Source: Desulfobacter vibrioformis DSM 8776 (GTDB taxonomy: Bacteria > Desulfobacterota > Desulfobacteria > Desulfobacterales > Desulfobacteraceae). From it: 64,000 bases of DNA. The stretch spans positions 1 through 64,000 of the forward strand of contig NZ_JQKJ01000004.1 in the NCBI RefSeq assembly GCF_000745975.1, given 5' to 3'. Numbering within the stretch: position 1 is the stretch's first letter; every line of letters starts with the position of its first letter. The position numbers and the translations under genes were made by a program. Shown one piece after another: positions 1 to 8,842 of this stretch. A model generated the notes under the pieces. The model saw nothing but the letters and a program-made list of their open reading frames with translations. It had not been told where the DNA came from and searched no databases.

Positions 1-5
1 CGGTG

Positions 6-27
6 TGTGTCAAGCAAGTTGTCGCCT
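6..27. repeat. left terminal inverted repeat of the IS
   Basis: These 22 bp match the reverse complement of 1725-1746 at 18 positions. The outer 7 bp (TGTGTCA) and inner 8 bp (TGTCGCCT) are identical, and the differences lie in the middle. Confidence 0.75.
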
Positions 28-57
28 TTTTTTTCAAACGAAGTTCCAAGCTCTACC

Positions 58-123
58 GCACAATTCTCTCATGGCCTCCGACGAGCAATTGGGGGCCCAT
101 TCTCAGCCATGAGAGAATTGTGC
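58..123. repeat. long perfect inverted repeat inside the IS left end
   Basis: Two perfect 17-bp arms (58-74 and 107-123, core CAATTCTCTCATGG) enclose 33 bases or fewer, between the left IS end and the transposase stop codon. A transcript reading either way would form a strong hairpin. No T-run follows the stem on the minus strand, so a simple intrinsic terminator is unlikely. It could block transcription or translation entering from outside, or be a remnant of another element. Confidence 0.7.
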
Positions 124-146
124 TATACCGTACCATACTCAAACGG

Positions 147-1202
147 TTATACCGCTTGCTTATCTGCCGTTTTTTCAATTTTTTGCCGTTTAAATTTTTT
201 CAAAGTAACCATTGTTCCAGGTTCCCAATTCCTTGTCCTCCCTGACCATCTTTCAGGGTGTTTCGATCTGGCGTTCTGATAAATTTGATGTCTGTTGGCA
301 AGAACGGCTACATCATTGCCATTGTGCCGGTCAGCGGGGGTGACAAATCCAATGCCGCTGTGCAAATGGACGTTATTGTACCAATATGCGAAAGTATGGA
401 CCCATTCCCTGGCTTCCAGCATCGTATCAAATGGCTTGGCCGGATATTCAGGCCGATATTTCAGGGTTTTGAATAATGATTCAGAAAACGGATTATCGTT
501 ACTGACAGATGGCCGGCTAAAGGATGGTATCACGCCCAAATCCTGAAGTTTGGCCAGCATCGTTACAGATTTCATGGGAGCACCATTGTCTGAATGCAAG
601 GTGACCTGCTTTTCGTTAATTTTCTCCCGCAGGCAGGCATCCGTTATCAGATCAGAAGCAAGTTCTCCAGACTCACAGTCATACACCTGGTAGGCGACAA
701 TTTTACGGCTGTACAAATCCATTATCATGTAAAGGTAATAAAATTGGCCTGTTACTCTTGTTGGCAGGTACGTGATATCCCAGGACCACAGTTGATTCGG
801 ACCCGTTGCCGACAAAGGTTCCGGACTGGTCCTTTTGGCAGGTTGGCTGTCCTGTCGGTGAGCATTCATGTTATGCTGCCTTAATATTCTATATATTGTA
901 GATTCAGAACCGAGATAGATCCCTTGATCTGCAAGTCTGGGCACAATTTGATTCGGATTCAAATCCGCAAATTCAGGAGAATCAAGGGTGTTAAGGATTT
1001 GTTGCTGTTCCTCACCGGACAATTTATTAGCGGGTGTGGCACGAGATCCATGACGCCTATCGGCAGTCCCGGTTTTGCTCCAGCGTTGAAGTGTTCGGAG
1101 GGTAAGCCCCAGCAATGCTGAGGCTTTATGCTTCCTGGCACCTGCTTTTTGGGCCTCGCAAATCAGTTGTAATACCCTTTGTTTGTCTGCAGGTGATATC
1201 AA
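147..1202 (-). CDS. IS3-family transposase OrfB (DDE integrase catalytic subunit)
   Basis: This 351-aa protein would catalyse cutting and joining of the element ends. The N-terminal third holds a helix-turn-helix segment with the IS3-typical stretch ending in RILRQHNMNAHR. The rve catalytic core follows: the first Asp in SWDITYLPT, the second in LHSDNGAPMKS, and the Glu in DNPFSESLFKTLKY, giving a complete DDE triad. The start codon is TTG, and the start overlaps the OrfA stop (ATTGA), so translation is probably coupled. The length is normal for an active enzyme and I see no frameshift. Confidence 0.9.
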   Translation of the reverse strand: MISPADKQRVLQLICEAQKAGARKHKASALLGLTLRTLQRWSKTGTADRRHGSRATPANKLSGEEQQQILNTLDSPEFADLNPNQIVPRLADQGIYLGSESTIYRILRQHNMNAHRQDSQPAKRTSPEPLSATGPNQLWSWDITYLPTRVTGQFYYLYMIMDLYSRKIVAYQVYDCESGELASDLITDACLREKINEKQVTLHSDNGAPMKSVTMLAKLQDLGVIPSFSRPSVSNDNPFSESLFKTLKYRPEYPAKPFDTMLEAREWVHTFAYWYNNVHLHSGIGFVTPADRHNGNDVAVLANRHQIYQNARSKHPERWSGRTRNWEPGTMVTLKKFKRQKIEKTADKQAV

Positions 1203-1687
1203 TCTTCCTCTGGCTCCCCCCAGATTACCTGGGCTTTTTTTTTAAGAACCAATAAGGCTGCTGTTTCCGCAAGGGCTTTTTCTTTGCGGGAAAGGTCTTT
1301 TTTTAATGCCGAATTTTCCCGTCGTAACTGAGTCTCGATTACTGAGGTTTGTTTCTTGAAATCAGTTGCCATTCCGGAAACAGCATCTTGCCTCCACTGT
1401 TTCAGATGATGGAGAAAAATCCCGTTTTTACGACACCAGGAGGCGCTCTCCTCGGAAGACATAGACCCCGACGCCATCAGGGCTGAGACGCGCTCTTCCG
1501 GCGTCCAGTCTCTGGGGCGTTTTTCTTTTGATTTCAAGTTGATGTTACCGCCTTTTCTGTATTCTCTTAACCATTTGCCAATAGTTGACCGCCCAATCCC
1601 AAATTCTTTTGATATCTCATCATGGGTTTTGTTCCCCGAGAGTACCTTTTGTAATACAGCTTTTTTGATTTGAATAGAATGTCCCAT
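1199..1687 (-). CDS. IS3-family transposase OrfA (helix-turn-helix DNA-binding subunit)
   Basis: This 162-aa protein has an N-terminal helix-turn-helix (DEISKEFGIGRSTIGKWLREYR) and a charged C-terminal helix rich in Lys, Glu and Leu, suited to coiled-coil pairing as in other OrfA proteins. It lies immediately upstream of OrfB and overlaps it by 4 bp. It probably recognises the inverted repeats and works with OrfB. Its promoter would have to lie within or beside the right inverted repeat. Confidence 0.85.
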   Translation of the reverse strand: MGHSIQIKKAVLQKVLSGNKTHDEISKEFGIGRSTIGKWLREYRKGGNINLKSKEKRPRDWTPEERVSALMASGSMSSEESASWCRKNGIFLHHLKQWRQDAVSGMATDFKKQTSVIETQLRRENSALKKDLSRKEKALAETAALLVLKKKAQVIWGEPEED

Positions 1688-1724
1688 ATCATCACCTCAA
1701 TGCCCCACTTTTGTTTTTCAAGGG

Positions 1725-1746
1725 AGGCGACATCTATCCTGACACA
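1725..1746. repeat. right terminal inverted repeat of the IS
   Basis: This is the partner of the left repeat. It lies just upstream of the OrfA start, where the promoter of the element would be expected. Confidence 0.75.
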
Positions 1747-1777
1747 GGGGGGTGGTGTTTTGCATGTCTACCCCGGT

Positions 1778-2971
1778 TTACTCTTTTTCCTTCGCAACCT
1801 GACCTGTGCCGCAGCCATCCAGCAGCTTCAGGCATCTTTCATGGACGCAGTCCACGGATATGCCCTTGATGCAGGCGTTGTCGTGGCACGCCATGCGCTT
1901 GGAATTGTAAACGTTAATACACGGACTGCACCAGAGGTTCAGCGTGATAACTTCGTGCCGAGCACTGCAAGGGCCGTAGACGTTACATGATTCAGGCCCG
2001 AAAAGTGATACGGTCTTCGTTCCCTGGGCCACGGCGAGGTGCAATGGTCCGGAGTCATTTCCAACGTACAGGTGTGCTTTGGACAAGAGGGCTATCAACT
2101 CTATAAGGGACATTTGTCCCGCAAGGCTGAAAACGGACATGTGTCTGGCTTCTTCCTTCACCTGCAGAACGTATTCGCGTTCTTCCCTGCTGCCGATGAG
2201 AACGATGGGCAGGTTTGTTTCTTCGGCCAATTGTCGGGAAAGTCGGGAGAATCGGGCGGCGGGCCATCTACGACCGAGAAAAAGGTCTCCCGCATTCGGG
2301 TTGACCGCAATGAACGGCCCATTGATTCCAGCTTTAGCGAGTAGTGCTGCAGTGCTTTTTTTGACTTCTCCGGAAATGGTGAATGGGATGAGTTCACTGT
2401 ATGCGGATGCCGGGAGCTGCCCTTCTCGGGCGCTGGCAAGCTTGAGGAACTGTTGTCGAATATGCAGGCTGACGTCCAAGCTCGGCGTGACGTCGTAAAT
2501 GGCGTTTCTCCAAGCTCTCAGCGACTTGAAGCCAATAGAGCGGACCCCAACCGCCGCACAGCAGAGAGCGGAGAAGTTGGCGAAAAATTCAAAATCGTAC
2601 ACCGTGTCAAAGTGCAGGTCGCGGAGCCGCTTCATAAGTGGCAGGATGGAGACGAGGAAACGTGCTATGCTGTTACCGATGGACAAGGAGTGAATGACAT
2701 TCACTTCCTCTATGCATTCGACAATGGCCGCCTGCGGAGTCAGGGTCAGAAAGTGGATTTCCGCTTTGGGATGTTGATCCCTCAAATACCGCAGAGAAGG
2801 ACAAAGTTGTGTAATGGAGCCGATTCCCCAGAACTTTATGATAAGAATACGCTTAACAAATTGCCCTTCACCGGATTCCAGGCATGGAAAATATTTCTTG
2901 AACAACCTGCCGGCAAAGCAAGCTATTGGACCAAGGTAATGGTCGATGTTTTGTAGGAATCTGGTATTCAT
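1778..2971 (-). CDS. GT9 family (heptosyltransferase-like) glycosyltransferase
   Basis: This protein resembles ADP-heptose:LPS heptosyltransferases of the GT9 family, which add sugars to lipopolysaccharide cores or surface glycans in the cytoplasm. The N-terminal half starts with KRILIIKFWGIGSITQ, the first Rossmann strand of the family. The C-terminal half holds the donor-site pattern HLYVGNDSGPLHLAVAQG, with the family's GxDSGxxHxA-type loop, followed by VSLFGPES. I chose the ATG at 2971; the frame is open back to 3061, but those extra 30 residues look unlike the family. It is the last gene of the long minus-strand glycan operon. The donor and acceptor sugars cannot be read from the sequence. 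Confidence 0.8.
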   Translation of the reverse strand: MNTRFLQNIDHYLGPIACFAGRLFKKYFPCLESGEGQFVKRILIIKFWGIGSITQLCPSLRYLRDQHPKAEIHFLTLTPQAAIVECIEEVNVIHSLSIGNSIARFLVSILPLMKRLRDLHFDTVYDFEFFANFSALCCAAVGVRSIGFKSLRAWRNAIYDVTPSLDVSLHIRQQFLKLASAREGQLPASAYSELIPFTISGEVKKSTAALLAKAGINGPFIAVNPNAGDLFLGRRWPAARFSRLSRQLAEETNLPIVLIGSREEREYVLQVKEEARHMSVFSLAGQMSLIELIALLSKAHLYVGNDSGPLHLAVAQGTKTVSLFGPESCNVYGPCSARHEVITLNLWCSPCINVYNSKRMACHDNACIKGISVDCVHERCLKLLDGCGTGQVAKEKE

Positions 2972-3094
2972 ACGCTTACTTTTTGAGCTCTTTGCACGGG
3001 CATTACGGACATGGCAGTCTGACTCTAATGAGTCGTTTTTAATTTTACTATCAAGTTTCATATTCTATTTCTATTCAAAACTCGGAGAAGAGGC

Positions 3095-4054
3095 TTATCC
3101 CAACATGCCCAGTGCCTCACGAATTTTTTCTTCATTCTCAATCACACCCCCGGGTTTCCACATATCGTCGATATGTTGTTTACAGGCCTGATGCCGGTAG
3201 TTCATCGGTAAGCCAGCCAGCAGTAGGGTTTCCATGTCCCACATCTCCGGTTCGGTCATGACCAACCGGTCTATCTCGTTGTTGAAGAAAAGCATGGCAC
3301 CGCTTCGGATGAAGCTGGGCAAAACGTCGCGGTAACCTGGGGATTTCAAGCGCTCAAGAAGCTGCCTGAGTACTTGAGATTGTACGCTCCAATCCCTTCG
3401 GTTCTGGGTCCCGTAGGCGTCTTCATGGCGGCGGCGGGCAATGACCGGAGACGGGATGTGGCATAATCCGTACCGGAAAGCAACCACCAGATAGGCAAAC
3501 CAGTCACAGTGCCATTTCAGGTCGTCGAGAAAATATCCGGCCGTTTTGAGGGCTTTGCGATTGATGAAGCTGGCGCAACTGGGAACCCACCATCCCTTGA
3601 GGACTTCTGCGAATGCCTCCGGCGTGTAGTGGGCAGGCGCTTTTCCCCATCCGTTCTTCATCTCTTTGACCTTTCCCGTTTCAACATCGACCATGTAGTA
3701 GTCGCCGCAGCATATGCCCACGCCGGGGTGTTGTTTCAGCATGACTTCGGCCTGCTCGAACCATCCCGGCAGGACAACATCGTCCGCCGGGAATCCGAAG
3801 ATATAATCCCCTGTGGCCAGCCTGAAGGCGGTATTGCAAGCAGCCACCGGCCCCTGGTTTTCCTCGTGGTGGTGCAGGGAGAGCTGCGGATATCTTTTCA
3901 TCAGCCCTTGGATCACCTCCCGGCTGTTGTCTGTCGAGCCGTCATCCACCACGATGACCTCGTCCGGGGAACGGGATTGATCCAGTATTGATGTCAGGGA
4001 GTTACCGATGCGATCCCCGTGATTGTAGTTCGGCATGATGACAGAAAGTTTCAT
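3095..4054 (-). CDS. GT2 family glycosyltransferase
   Basis: This is a GT-A fold glycosyltransferase that uses a nucleotide sugar. It begins MKLSVIMPNYNHGDRIGNSL and has the family's VVDDGSTDNS motif. The metal-binding region reads FGFPADDVVLPGW, in which ADD plays the DXD role. The ATG at 4054 is preceded by GGAG at a good distance; the frame is open for 24 more codons upstream, without homology. It follows the CgeB-like glycosyltransferase closely, so both probably act on the same glycan. The acceptor is unknown. Confidence 0.85.
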   Translation of the reverse strand: MKLSVIMPNYNHGDRIGNSLTSILDQSRSPDEVIVVDDGSTDNSREVIQGLMKRYPQLSLHHHEENQGPVAACNTAFRLATGDYIFGFPADDVVLPGWFEQAEVMLKQHPGVGICCGDYYMVDVETGKVKEMKNGWGKAPAHYTPEAFAEVLKGWWVPSCASFINRKALKTAGYFLDDLKWHCDWFAYLVVAFRYGLCHIPSPVIARRRHEDAYGTQNRRDWSVQSQVLRQLLERLKSPGYRDVLPSFIRSGAMLFFNNEIDRLVMTEPEMWDMETLLLAGLPMNYRHQACKQHIDDMWKPGGVIENEEKIREALGMLG

Positions 4055-4086
4055 TGTATTTTCTCCGGACTGCGGCGGTTGGCGGT

Positions 4087-5199
4087 TTAGAGAAGAGCCG
4101 ACAGTTCTTCGTGAATCTGTTTGCAACGGGCCGTGAGCGTATGGCAGGTTAGGGTCTTTTTCTGGCCCCTGGTCGCCACGGACTTGCGCAGGGCTGCATT
4201 ACCGAGTAACTCTTCGAGTTTGATAAAACACTCTTCCCTGCTGGAAAAGGTCACGACGTCCACCCCTTCCTCGAAAAGCTCCGGCATGTTCACCCCGGTG
4301 TCAGTAAGCAGGCAAACCCCGACGCCGGTGGCTTCAAACAACCGCATGTTGCCGACATATTTGTCGGCAGCATCTGTATGCATATTCAATACCACGCCGC
4401 AAGAGAGAAGGCGTTTGTACATTTCCAGACCAAAACAGGGATTTTCCACCTGGTCAGGATACAACTTGGACAGCGGTCTTTGGTCGACCGGACGGTTAGG
4501 TTCAATTTCATGTAACCACCCTCGCAGTTCTGTCTTTTCAAAGAGTTCCGCAAGCAGGGAGTAGCGAAAGGAATGGTTTGGGTAGCCGTATCCTGACGAA
4601 CCGATAAAGCCGCAGGGCCATTGCTGCACTATTTTTTCATTCCCGGCAAAGGCGTCCAGAATGGTCTCATCAAAGCAGTGGTACAGCAGGCGGGCGTTGA
4701 CGCCTTTTTTTTGGAATTGATCAACAATGCCGGGTGTGCATGTATAGACCAGATCCGCAGTTGCCAGTTCCTTGAAAGCGTGGGGAAATCCTTTCTGGGA
4801 TACAAAAAGCCGGATAAATGGGAACCGGGTTTTGAAATCCTTGAGAATTGCAACAGGCAGAAAAAATATCTCCATGGCATAGACTACGTCGGGGCGATAA
4901 TGTCGAATTTGTTCAAGAATGATCTCTTGTTGCCAGTTTTTTTCACTGTAAGTGAAATGATGTTCGTCAGCCCATTTTTTCTGTAGGCATTCCACATCAT
5001 AAACGATGTCTATTGCCTTGTTTCCCAACGCCTCCATGCAATCCGCAAACGCATTGATGTAGATGTATCTTCTGCTGCGGTAGGCATCATGCAGCTCGGT
5101 ATAGTTCAAGTTCTCCCAGTCCGGGATTTCCCTGAGAAAATTGTCGAGTACCGCGTACCCGTGCTTTGCCGAAAAACGAAGTATCGTGAACTGCGTCAT
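4087..5199 (-). CDS. CgeB-like glycosyltransferase
   Basis: This roughly 370-aa protein resembles the CgeB/Glyco_trans_1_2 type of retaining GT-B transferase. The C-terminal part carries MRLFEATGVGVCLLTDTGVNMPELFEEG, matching the family's pattern of R-L-F-E-x-x-x-x-G followed by an Asp or Glu ending the next strand. The ATG at 5199 has AAGGAG five bases upstream and is preferred over the GTG at 5205. It lies between an aminotransferase gene and a GT2 gene in the same orientation. It likely adds one sugar of the surface glycan; donor specificity cannot be inferred. Confidence 0.75.
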   Translation of the reverse strand: MTQFTILRFSAKHGYAVLDNFLREIPDWENLNYTELHDAYRSRRYIYINAFADCMEALGNKAIDIVYDVECLQKKWADEHHFTYSEKNWQQEIILEQIRHYRPDVVYAMEIFFLPVAILKDFKTRFPFIRLFVSQKGFPHAFKELATADLVYTCTPGIVDQFQKKGVNARLLYHCFDETILDAFAGNEKIVQQWPCGFIGSSGYGYPNHSFRYSLLAELFEKTELRGWLHEIEPNRPVDQRPLSKLYPDQVENPCFGLEMYKRLLSCGVVLNMHTDAADKYVGNMRLFEATGVGVCLLTDTGVNMPELFEEGVDVVTFSSREECFIKLEELLGNAALRKSVATRGQKKTLTCHTLTARCKQIHEELSALL

Positions 5200-5251
5200 A
5201 TCCACTCCTTTTGTGGCATTGTGAAAACCCGGCTGACTGTCATGCTCTCCC

Positions 5252-6367
5252 TTATTCCTTCACTAAGCCGATAACGGCCTGGGCCACCCGGTCCACCTGA
5301 TCCGGAGTCATTTCGGGAAAAATTGGCAGAGAGATAATGGAACCAGCCAGTTTATGGGTAATTGGCAAGGCTTCAGGTGCAATGTCCATCCCTTTGAATA
5401 CCGGTTGTTCATGGAGTGGTACGGGGTAGTGAATCCCTGCTCCGATTTTTTGCTCATGCAGCCCGGCAAGAACCCGGTCCCGTTCCGGAACCTGGATGAC
5501 ATAAAGATGAAATACATGATCTGCTTCTTTGGCTACGGTCGGGGTAACAACTGCGTGGACGGCGCAGAAGGCTTTGTCATATAGCGCGGCAATTTGTCTC
5601 CGCCGTTCGTTCCACTCCCGAAGATACCGGATTTTTACGTTGAGCACGGCAGCCTGGATTCCATCCAGCCTGGAGTTCAACCCAGAGGTCTCATGGAAGT
5701 ATTTGCCCTTCCGTCCATGGTTGGCGGCCATGGTTATGGCTTCGGCGAGGGATTTGTCCCGGGTGAAGATGGCCCCGCCGTCACCCCACGCCCCAAGGTT
5801 TTTTCCCGGATAAAAACTGAAGCAGGCCGCATCCCCGTACATGCCCGGTCCCTTTCCTTTCCAGGACGCCCCGTGGGCCTGGGCCGCATCTTCGATCACG
5901 GCCAGGCCGTGATCTGCCGCAATTTCCATGATTCCTTCCATATTCACCATCTGGCCGTACAGGTGTACCGGCACTATTCCTTTGGTGCGGGGGGTGATGG
6001 CCCGGGCCACAAGTTCCGGGGTCATGATCCAGGTATGGGGATCAATGTCCACGAAGACCGGGACATATCCCGCCATGATAATGGCTTCCGCAGTGGCTAT
6101 GAAGGTGTGGGAAGGGAGGATAATCTCTTTGGTGTTGTCCCCCGGGCCCAATACGCAGCGGATGACAAGGTACAGGGCGTCGGTTCCGTTTCCACATAAG
6201 ACCGCATGGCCGCCGCCACAAAATTTGGCAAAAGCTTCTCTAAATTCCGCATGTGCCGTACCGCCAATAAAACTGGTGGATGAGATGCACTGTTCAACGG
6301 CTGCGTCGAATTCATGTTTGTAAGCGCTATATTGTGCTTTCAGGTCTACCAATGGAATTGTGGTCAT
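5252..6367 (-). CDS. DegT/DnrJ/EryC1/StrS family sugar aminotransferase
   Basis: This PLP-dependent enzyme of about 371 aa would transaminate a keto-sugar nucleotide to an amino sugar. It begins TTIPLVDLKAQY, a typical start for the family. The PLP-binding Lys is in CFSFYPGKNLGAWGDGG, and the Asp that contacts the pyridine ring is in VIEDAAQAHGA. The ATG at 6367 overlaps the preceding oxidoreductase stop (ATGA), so the two are translationally coupled. A Gfo/Idh/MocA dehydrogenase followed by DegT is a common pair: the first makes a 3- or 4-keto sugar and the second aminates it. The exact product is not deducible. Confidence 0.9.
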   Translation of the reverse strand: MTTIPLVDLKAQYSAYKHEFDAAVEQCISSTSFIGGTAHAEFREAFAKFCGGGHAVLCGNGTDALYLVIRCVLGPGDNTKEIILPSHTFIATAEAIIMAGYVPVFVDIDPHTWIMTPELVARAITPRTKGIVPVHLYGQMVNMEGIMEIAADHGLAVIEDAAQAHGASWKGKGPGMYGDAACFSFYPGKNLGAWGDGGAIFTRDKSLAEAITMAANHGRKGKYFHETSGLNSRLDGIQAAVLNVKIRYLREWNERRRQIAALYDKAFCAVHAVVTPTVAKEADHVFHLYVIQVPERDRVLAGLHEQKIGAGIHYPVPLHEQPVFKGMDIAPEALPITHKLAGSIISLPIFPEMTPDQVDRVAQAVIGLVKE

Positions 6368-7374
6368 GGAATCATCTTTCGGATATGCGTGTTGGTGTTC
6401 AGGATGTTCACAACGCCAAGGGCATGATTGGCGTCGGTAAGACAGGCGGCATCCCCTCTGATGCAATCCATGAAATGCTGGATTTCCACCTTGAGCGGTT
6501 CCTGGAAATTCACCCTGGGCATAATCAAATCGCCGGAGCGGTGGGTGAAGGTGGGAAATGCGTGGGTGTCATAATCCATATTCTCGCCAAGAACAGCCAT
6601 CCGGTCAATTCCCTTGTCAAAAATGGCAATCTTGTTCTCGGCCATGTCGTCGTATACAACCATTTTCTTTTCGCCGACCACGGTCATGCGCCGCACCTTT
6701 TGCGGGTCCAGCCAGCTGACGTGCACATGGGCCATGACCTTGCCCGGATACAGGATGTTCAAGAACACGGTGTCTTCAATTCCCTTCTGGATATAATCCA
6801 TGCCTTGACGCTGCACGGCAAGGGGGGACACGTCATCAAGAAGGTATTGGATGATACTGATGTCATGAGGCCCAAGGTTCCACAGGACATCTACATCCGA
6901 ACGGATCCGCCCAAGGTTCAAACGCTGACTGTAGATGTACCGGATGTTACCAAGCTGCCCCGAGGAAACAAGTTTTTTAAGGAACCTGACAGCAGGATTG
7001 TAGAGAAAGGTGTGTCCGACCATGGCAATCAACCCCTTTTCCCGGGCCAGGTCCCGGATATGTTCAACCTCTTCCACCGTACCTGCCATGGGTTTTTCAA
7101 CCAGGATATGCTTTCCTTGTCCCAATGCCCTCATCGCCAGGTCGTAATGGGTGAAAACGGGTGTAGCGATAACCACGGCGTCGATCTCAGGGTCTGCAAG
7201 AACACTCTGACAATCATCCGTGACGTCAATGGCAGGATATAGACCGCTCACGTACTTCCGGCGTTCCGCAGCCAGGTCGCACAGGGATTTCACCCGGCAC
7301 TGGGAATTGGCAACGAGATTTCGGAGCAGGTTGGGGCCCCAATAGCCGCAACCGATCTGGGCAACGCAAATCAT
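6364..7374 (-). CDS. Gfo/Idh/MocA family NAD(P)-dependent sugar oxidoreductase
   Basis: The N-terminal Rossmann fold starts ICVAQIGCGYWGPNLLRN, with the GxGxxG-type nucleotide-binding loop. The conserved EKP motif (HILVEKPMAGTVEE) supplies the lysine common to the family. The C-terminal domain reads NLGPHDISIIQYLL, which contains the usual His near the active site. It probably oxidises a sugar-nucleotide hydroxyl to supply the keto substrate for the aminotransferase that it overlaps by 4 bp. The ATG at 7374 is chosen because the protein start matches the family; the open frame upstream does not. Confidence 0.88.
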   Translation of the reverse strand: MICVAQIGCGYWGPNLLRNLVANSQCRVKSLCDLAAERRKYVSGLYPAIDVTDDCQSVLADPEIDAVVIATPVFTHYDLAMRALGQGKHILVEKPMAGTVEEVEHIRDLAREKGLIAMVGHTFLYNPAVRFLKKLVSSGQLGNIRYIYSQRLNLGRIRSDVDVLWNLGPHDISIIQYLLDDVSPLAVQRQGMDYIQKGIEDTVFLNILYPGKVMAHVHVSWLDPQKVRRMTVVGEKKMVVYDDMAENKIAIFDKGIDRMAVLGENMDYDTHAFPTFTHRSGDLIMPRVNFQEPLKVEIQHFMDCIRGDAACLTDANHALGVVNILNTNTHIRKMIP

Positions 7375-7378
7375 GCTT

Positions 7379-8761
7379 TTATACCTCCCGCCAGGACAGG
7401 TCGTGCCCGTTCCAGGCGCTTTCAATATAGGGCATCTCCCTCCGCGGGAAGACCAAACCGTCAAGGTGTTCCTTGAACCAGTCGAGCAGCTCTTCATCCA
7501 CATAGGCGGGCCTTCCCATCCTCCGTGTGTGGACCATCACGTCGGCCCAGTTTTCCATAGTCTTTGGGACGGGCCAGCCCATATCAAAGCACTCCTGGCA
7601 GGATGGTGTTCCCGGATTGGGAATGAGTTGGTTTAAATTCACCTGGGCATAGGGATTGGTGGCGCTGATGCGATACATGGCCCGGTAGGTTGCCTCCAAA
7701 TCTTCACGGCGTTCTCCCGGGAATCCAAAAATGAAATGGTACCAGGCCTTGATGCCGTGTTTGGCAAGTTTTTTGCTAGCCTCGAACGTGACGTCGATAC
7801 CCTCCTTTTTCCGGATGTGATCCAACACCCTGTTGGAGCCGCTCTCTACCCCAATGCCAAACATGGTTACGCCCGCCTTGATCAGCAGCTCATAAAAAGC
7901 ATCATCCTGGGCTGCCAGAAAGTCTGACCGGACAGCAATAAACATTTCAAGTTTCCAGCCCCGCCGGATGATCTCATTAAGGATGGTTTCAGCCCGCCGT
8001 TTGTCCACGAACAGGTTGTCGTCGTTAAACGTAATGGAGTTGACACCCTGGTTCACGATGTCTTCGACGCAGGAAATGACCTTTTCAGCACTCATTTTTC
8101 GAAATTTTTCCCGTTTGGCCGCATTGACGCAATAGGTGCAGCGAAAGGCGCATCCGCGGGTGGACTCGATGGATAGAATTTGTTCGCCCTTGAGCCCGAA
8201 AAAATCCTCCGGCCCTTTGCCTCGCTTGTACAGGCTCAGATCAATAAGATGATAGGGCAGGGCAGGCAGGGAATCAAGATCGAAATATTCATGGCGCTTC
8301 CGGGTAAACACGGGTTTGCCGTTTTCCATAAACCCGATACTGTGAACATTGTGAAGGGAGGTGCCGTTTGCTATGGCATCATAGAGTTCAAGGACGGTCT
8401 CCTCACCCTCGCCTAGGCAAACGATGTCCACGGCATCATGGGCCAGGGTAGTATCAGGTTCCGTGCTCGGATGGACGCCACCCCATACTACGGGCAGGTC
8501 CGGATTGAAGCGGCGGACGATTTCAGCAGCGGCAATACCGCTGCGAAGCATGGGGCCTATAACCACACTGATACCGACAAATATTGTGTTGTCGTTCAAC
8601 AGGGCTTGCAGGCGAGCCAATCCATCCGGCAGGACTGATAAATCGAGGATTTCGACAGTTACACCCTGTTGCAACAACATTGCTGCAAGATGCAGTGTCC
8701 CCAGTTGAGGCCGGGTATTGGGACAACCACTGTCAGGGTCAATGAGAATTACGTTGGCCAT
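7379..8761 (-). CDS. B12-binding-domain radical SAM enzyme
   Basis: This 460-aa protein combines a cobalamin-binding-type N-terminal domain (about residues 1-140, starting VILIDPDSGCPNTRPQLGT) with a radical SAM core. The cluster-binding motif is CAFRCTYC, near residue 208. Members of this class carry out methylations or other radical chemistry on unactivated carbons. The classical DxHxxG cobalamin-ligand motif is not evident, so cobalamin may bind base-off without a His ligand, or not at all. Its stop is 4 bp from the oxidoreductase start. In this glycan locus it may modify a sugar or lipid precursor; that is inference. Confidence 0.8.
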   Translation of the reverse strand: MANVILIDPDSGCPNTRPQLGTLHLAAMLLQQGVTVEILDLSVLPDGLARLQALLNDNTIFVGISVVIGPMLRSGIAAAEIVRRFNPDLPVVWGGVHPSTEPDTTLAHDAVDIVCLGEGEETVLELYDAIANGTSLHNVHSIGFMENGKPVFTRKRHEYFDLDSLPALPYHLIDLSLYKRGKGPEDFFGLKGEQILSIESTRGCAFRCTYCVNAAKREKFRKMSAEKVISCVEDIVNQGVNSITFNDDNLFVDKRRAETILNEIIRRGWKLEMFIAVRSDFLAAQDDAFYELLIKAGVTMFGIGVESGSNRVLDHIRKKEGIDVTFEASKKLAKHGIKAWYHFIFGFPGERREDLEATYRAMYRISATNPYAQVNLNQLIPNPGTPSCQECFDMGWPVPKTMENWADVMVHTRRMGRPAYVDEELLDWFKEHLDGLVFPRREMPYIESAWNGHDLSWREV

Positions 8762-8842
8762 GATTCCTCATTTCAGGATCTGCATTGTGAGAATTCATTA
8801 AAAACCTTTTTAGTATTCCCAACTGGTTGTTTTTGTTGGTAT

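Larger units (their letters stand above)
6..1746 (-). mobile_element. IS3-like insertion sequence, complete
   Basis: A 1741-bp element bounded by imperfect terminal inverted repeats carries two overlapping minus-strand genes: a helix-turn-helix OrfA and a DDE integrase-type OrfB. This two-ORF layout is that of the IS3 family. Both ends read TGTGTCA inward, and the inner TGTCGCCT block is also shared. I could not identify a target-site duplication: the left flank is only 5 bp long here (cggtg) and the right flank is G-rich (gggggg). The element lies 32 bp downstream of the last gene of the glycan operon and does not interrupt a reading frame on that side. Confidence 0.85.

Noticed and set aside
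1-1760. target-site duplication of the IS
   Set aside because: The flanks cggtg and gggggg share only scattered G; no convincing 3-5 bp duplication.
6280-7242. 320-aa plus-strand open frame opposite the Gfo/Idh/MocA gene
   Set aside because: The minus-strand gene has complete family motifs and coupled neighbours; the opposite frame is an unmotivated His/Val/Gly-rich shadow.
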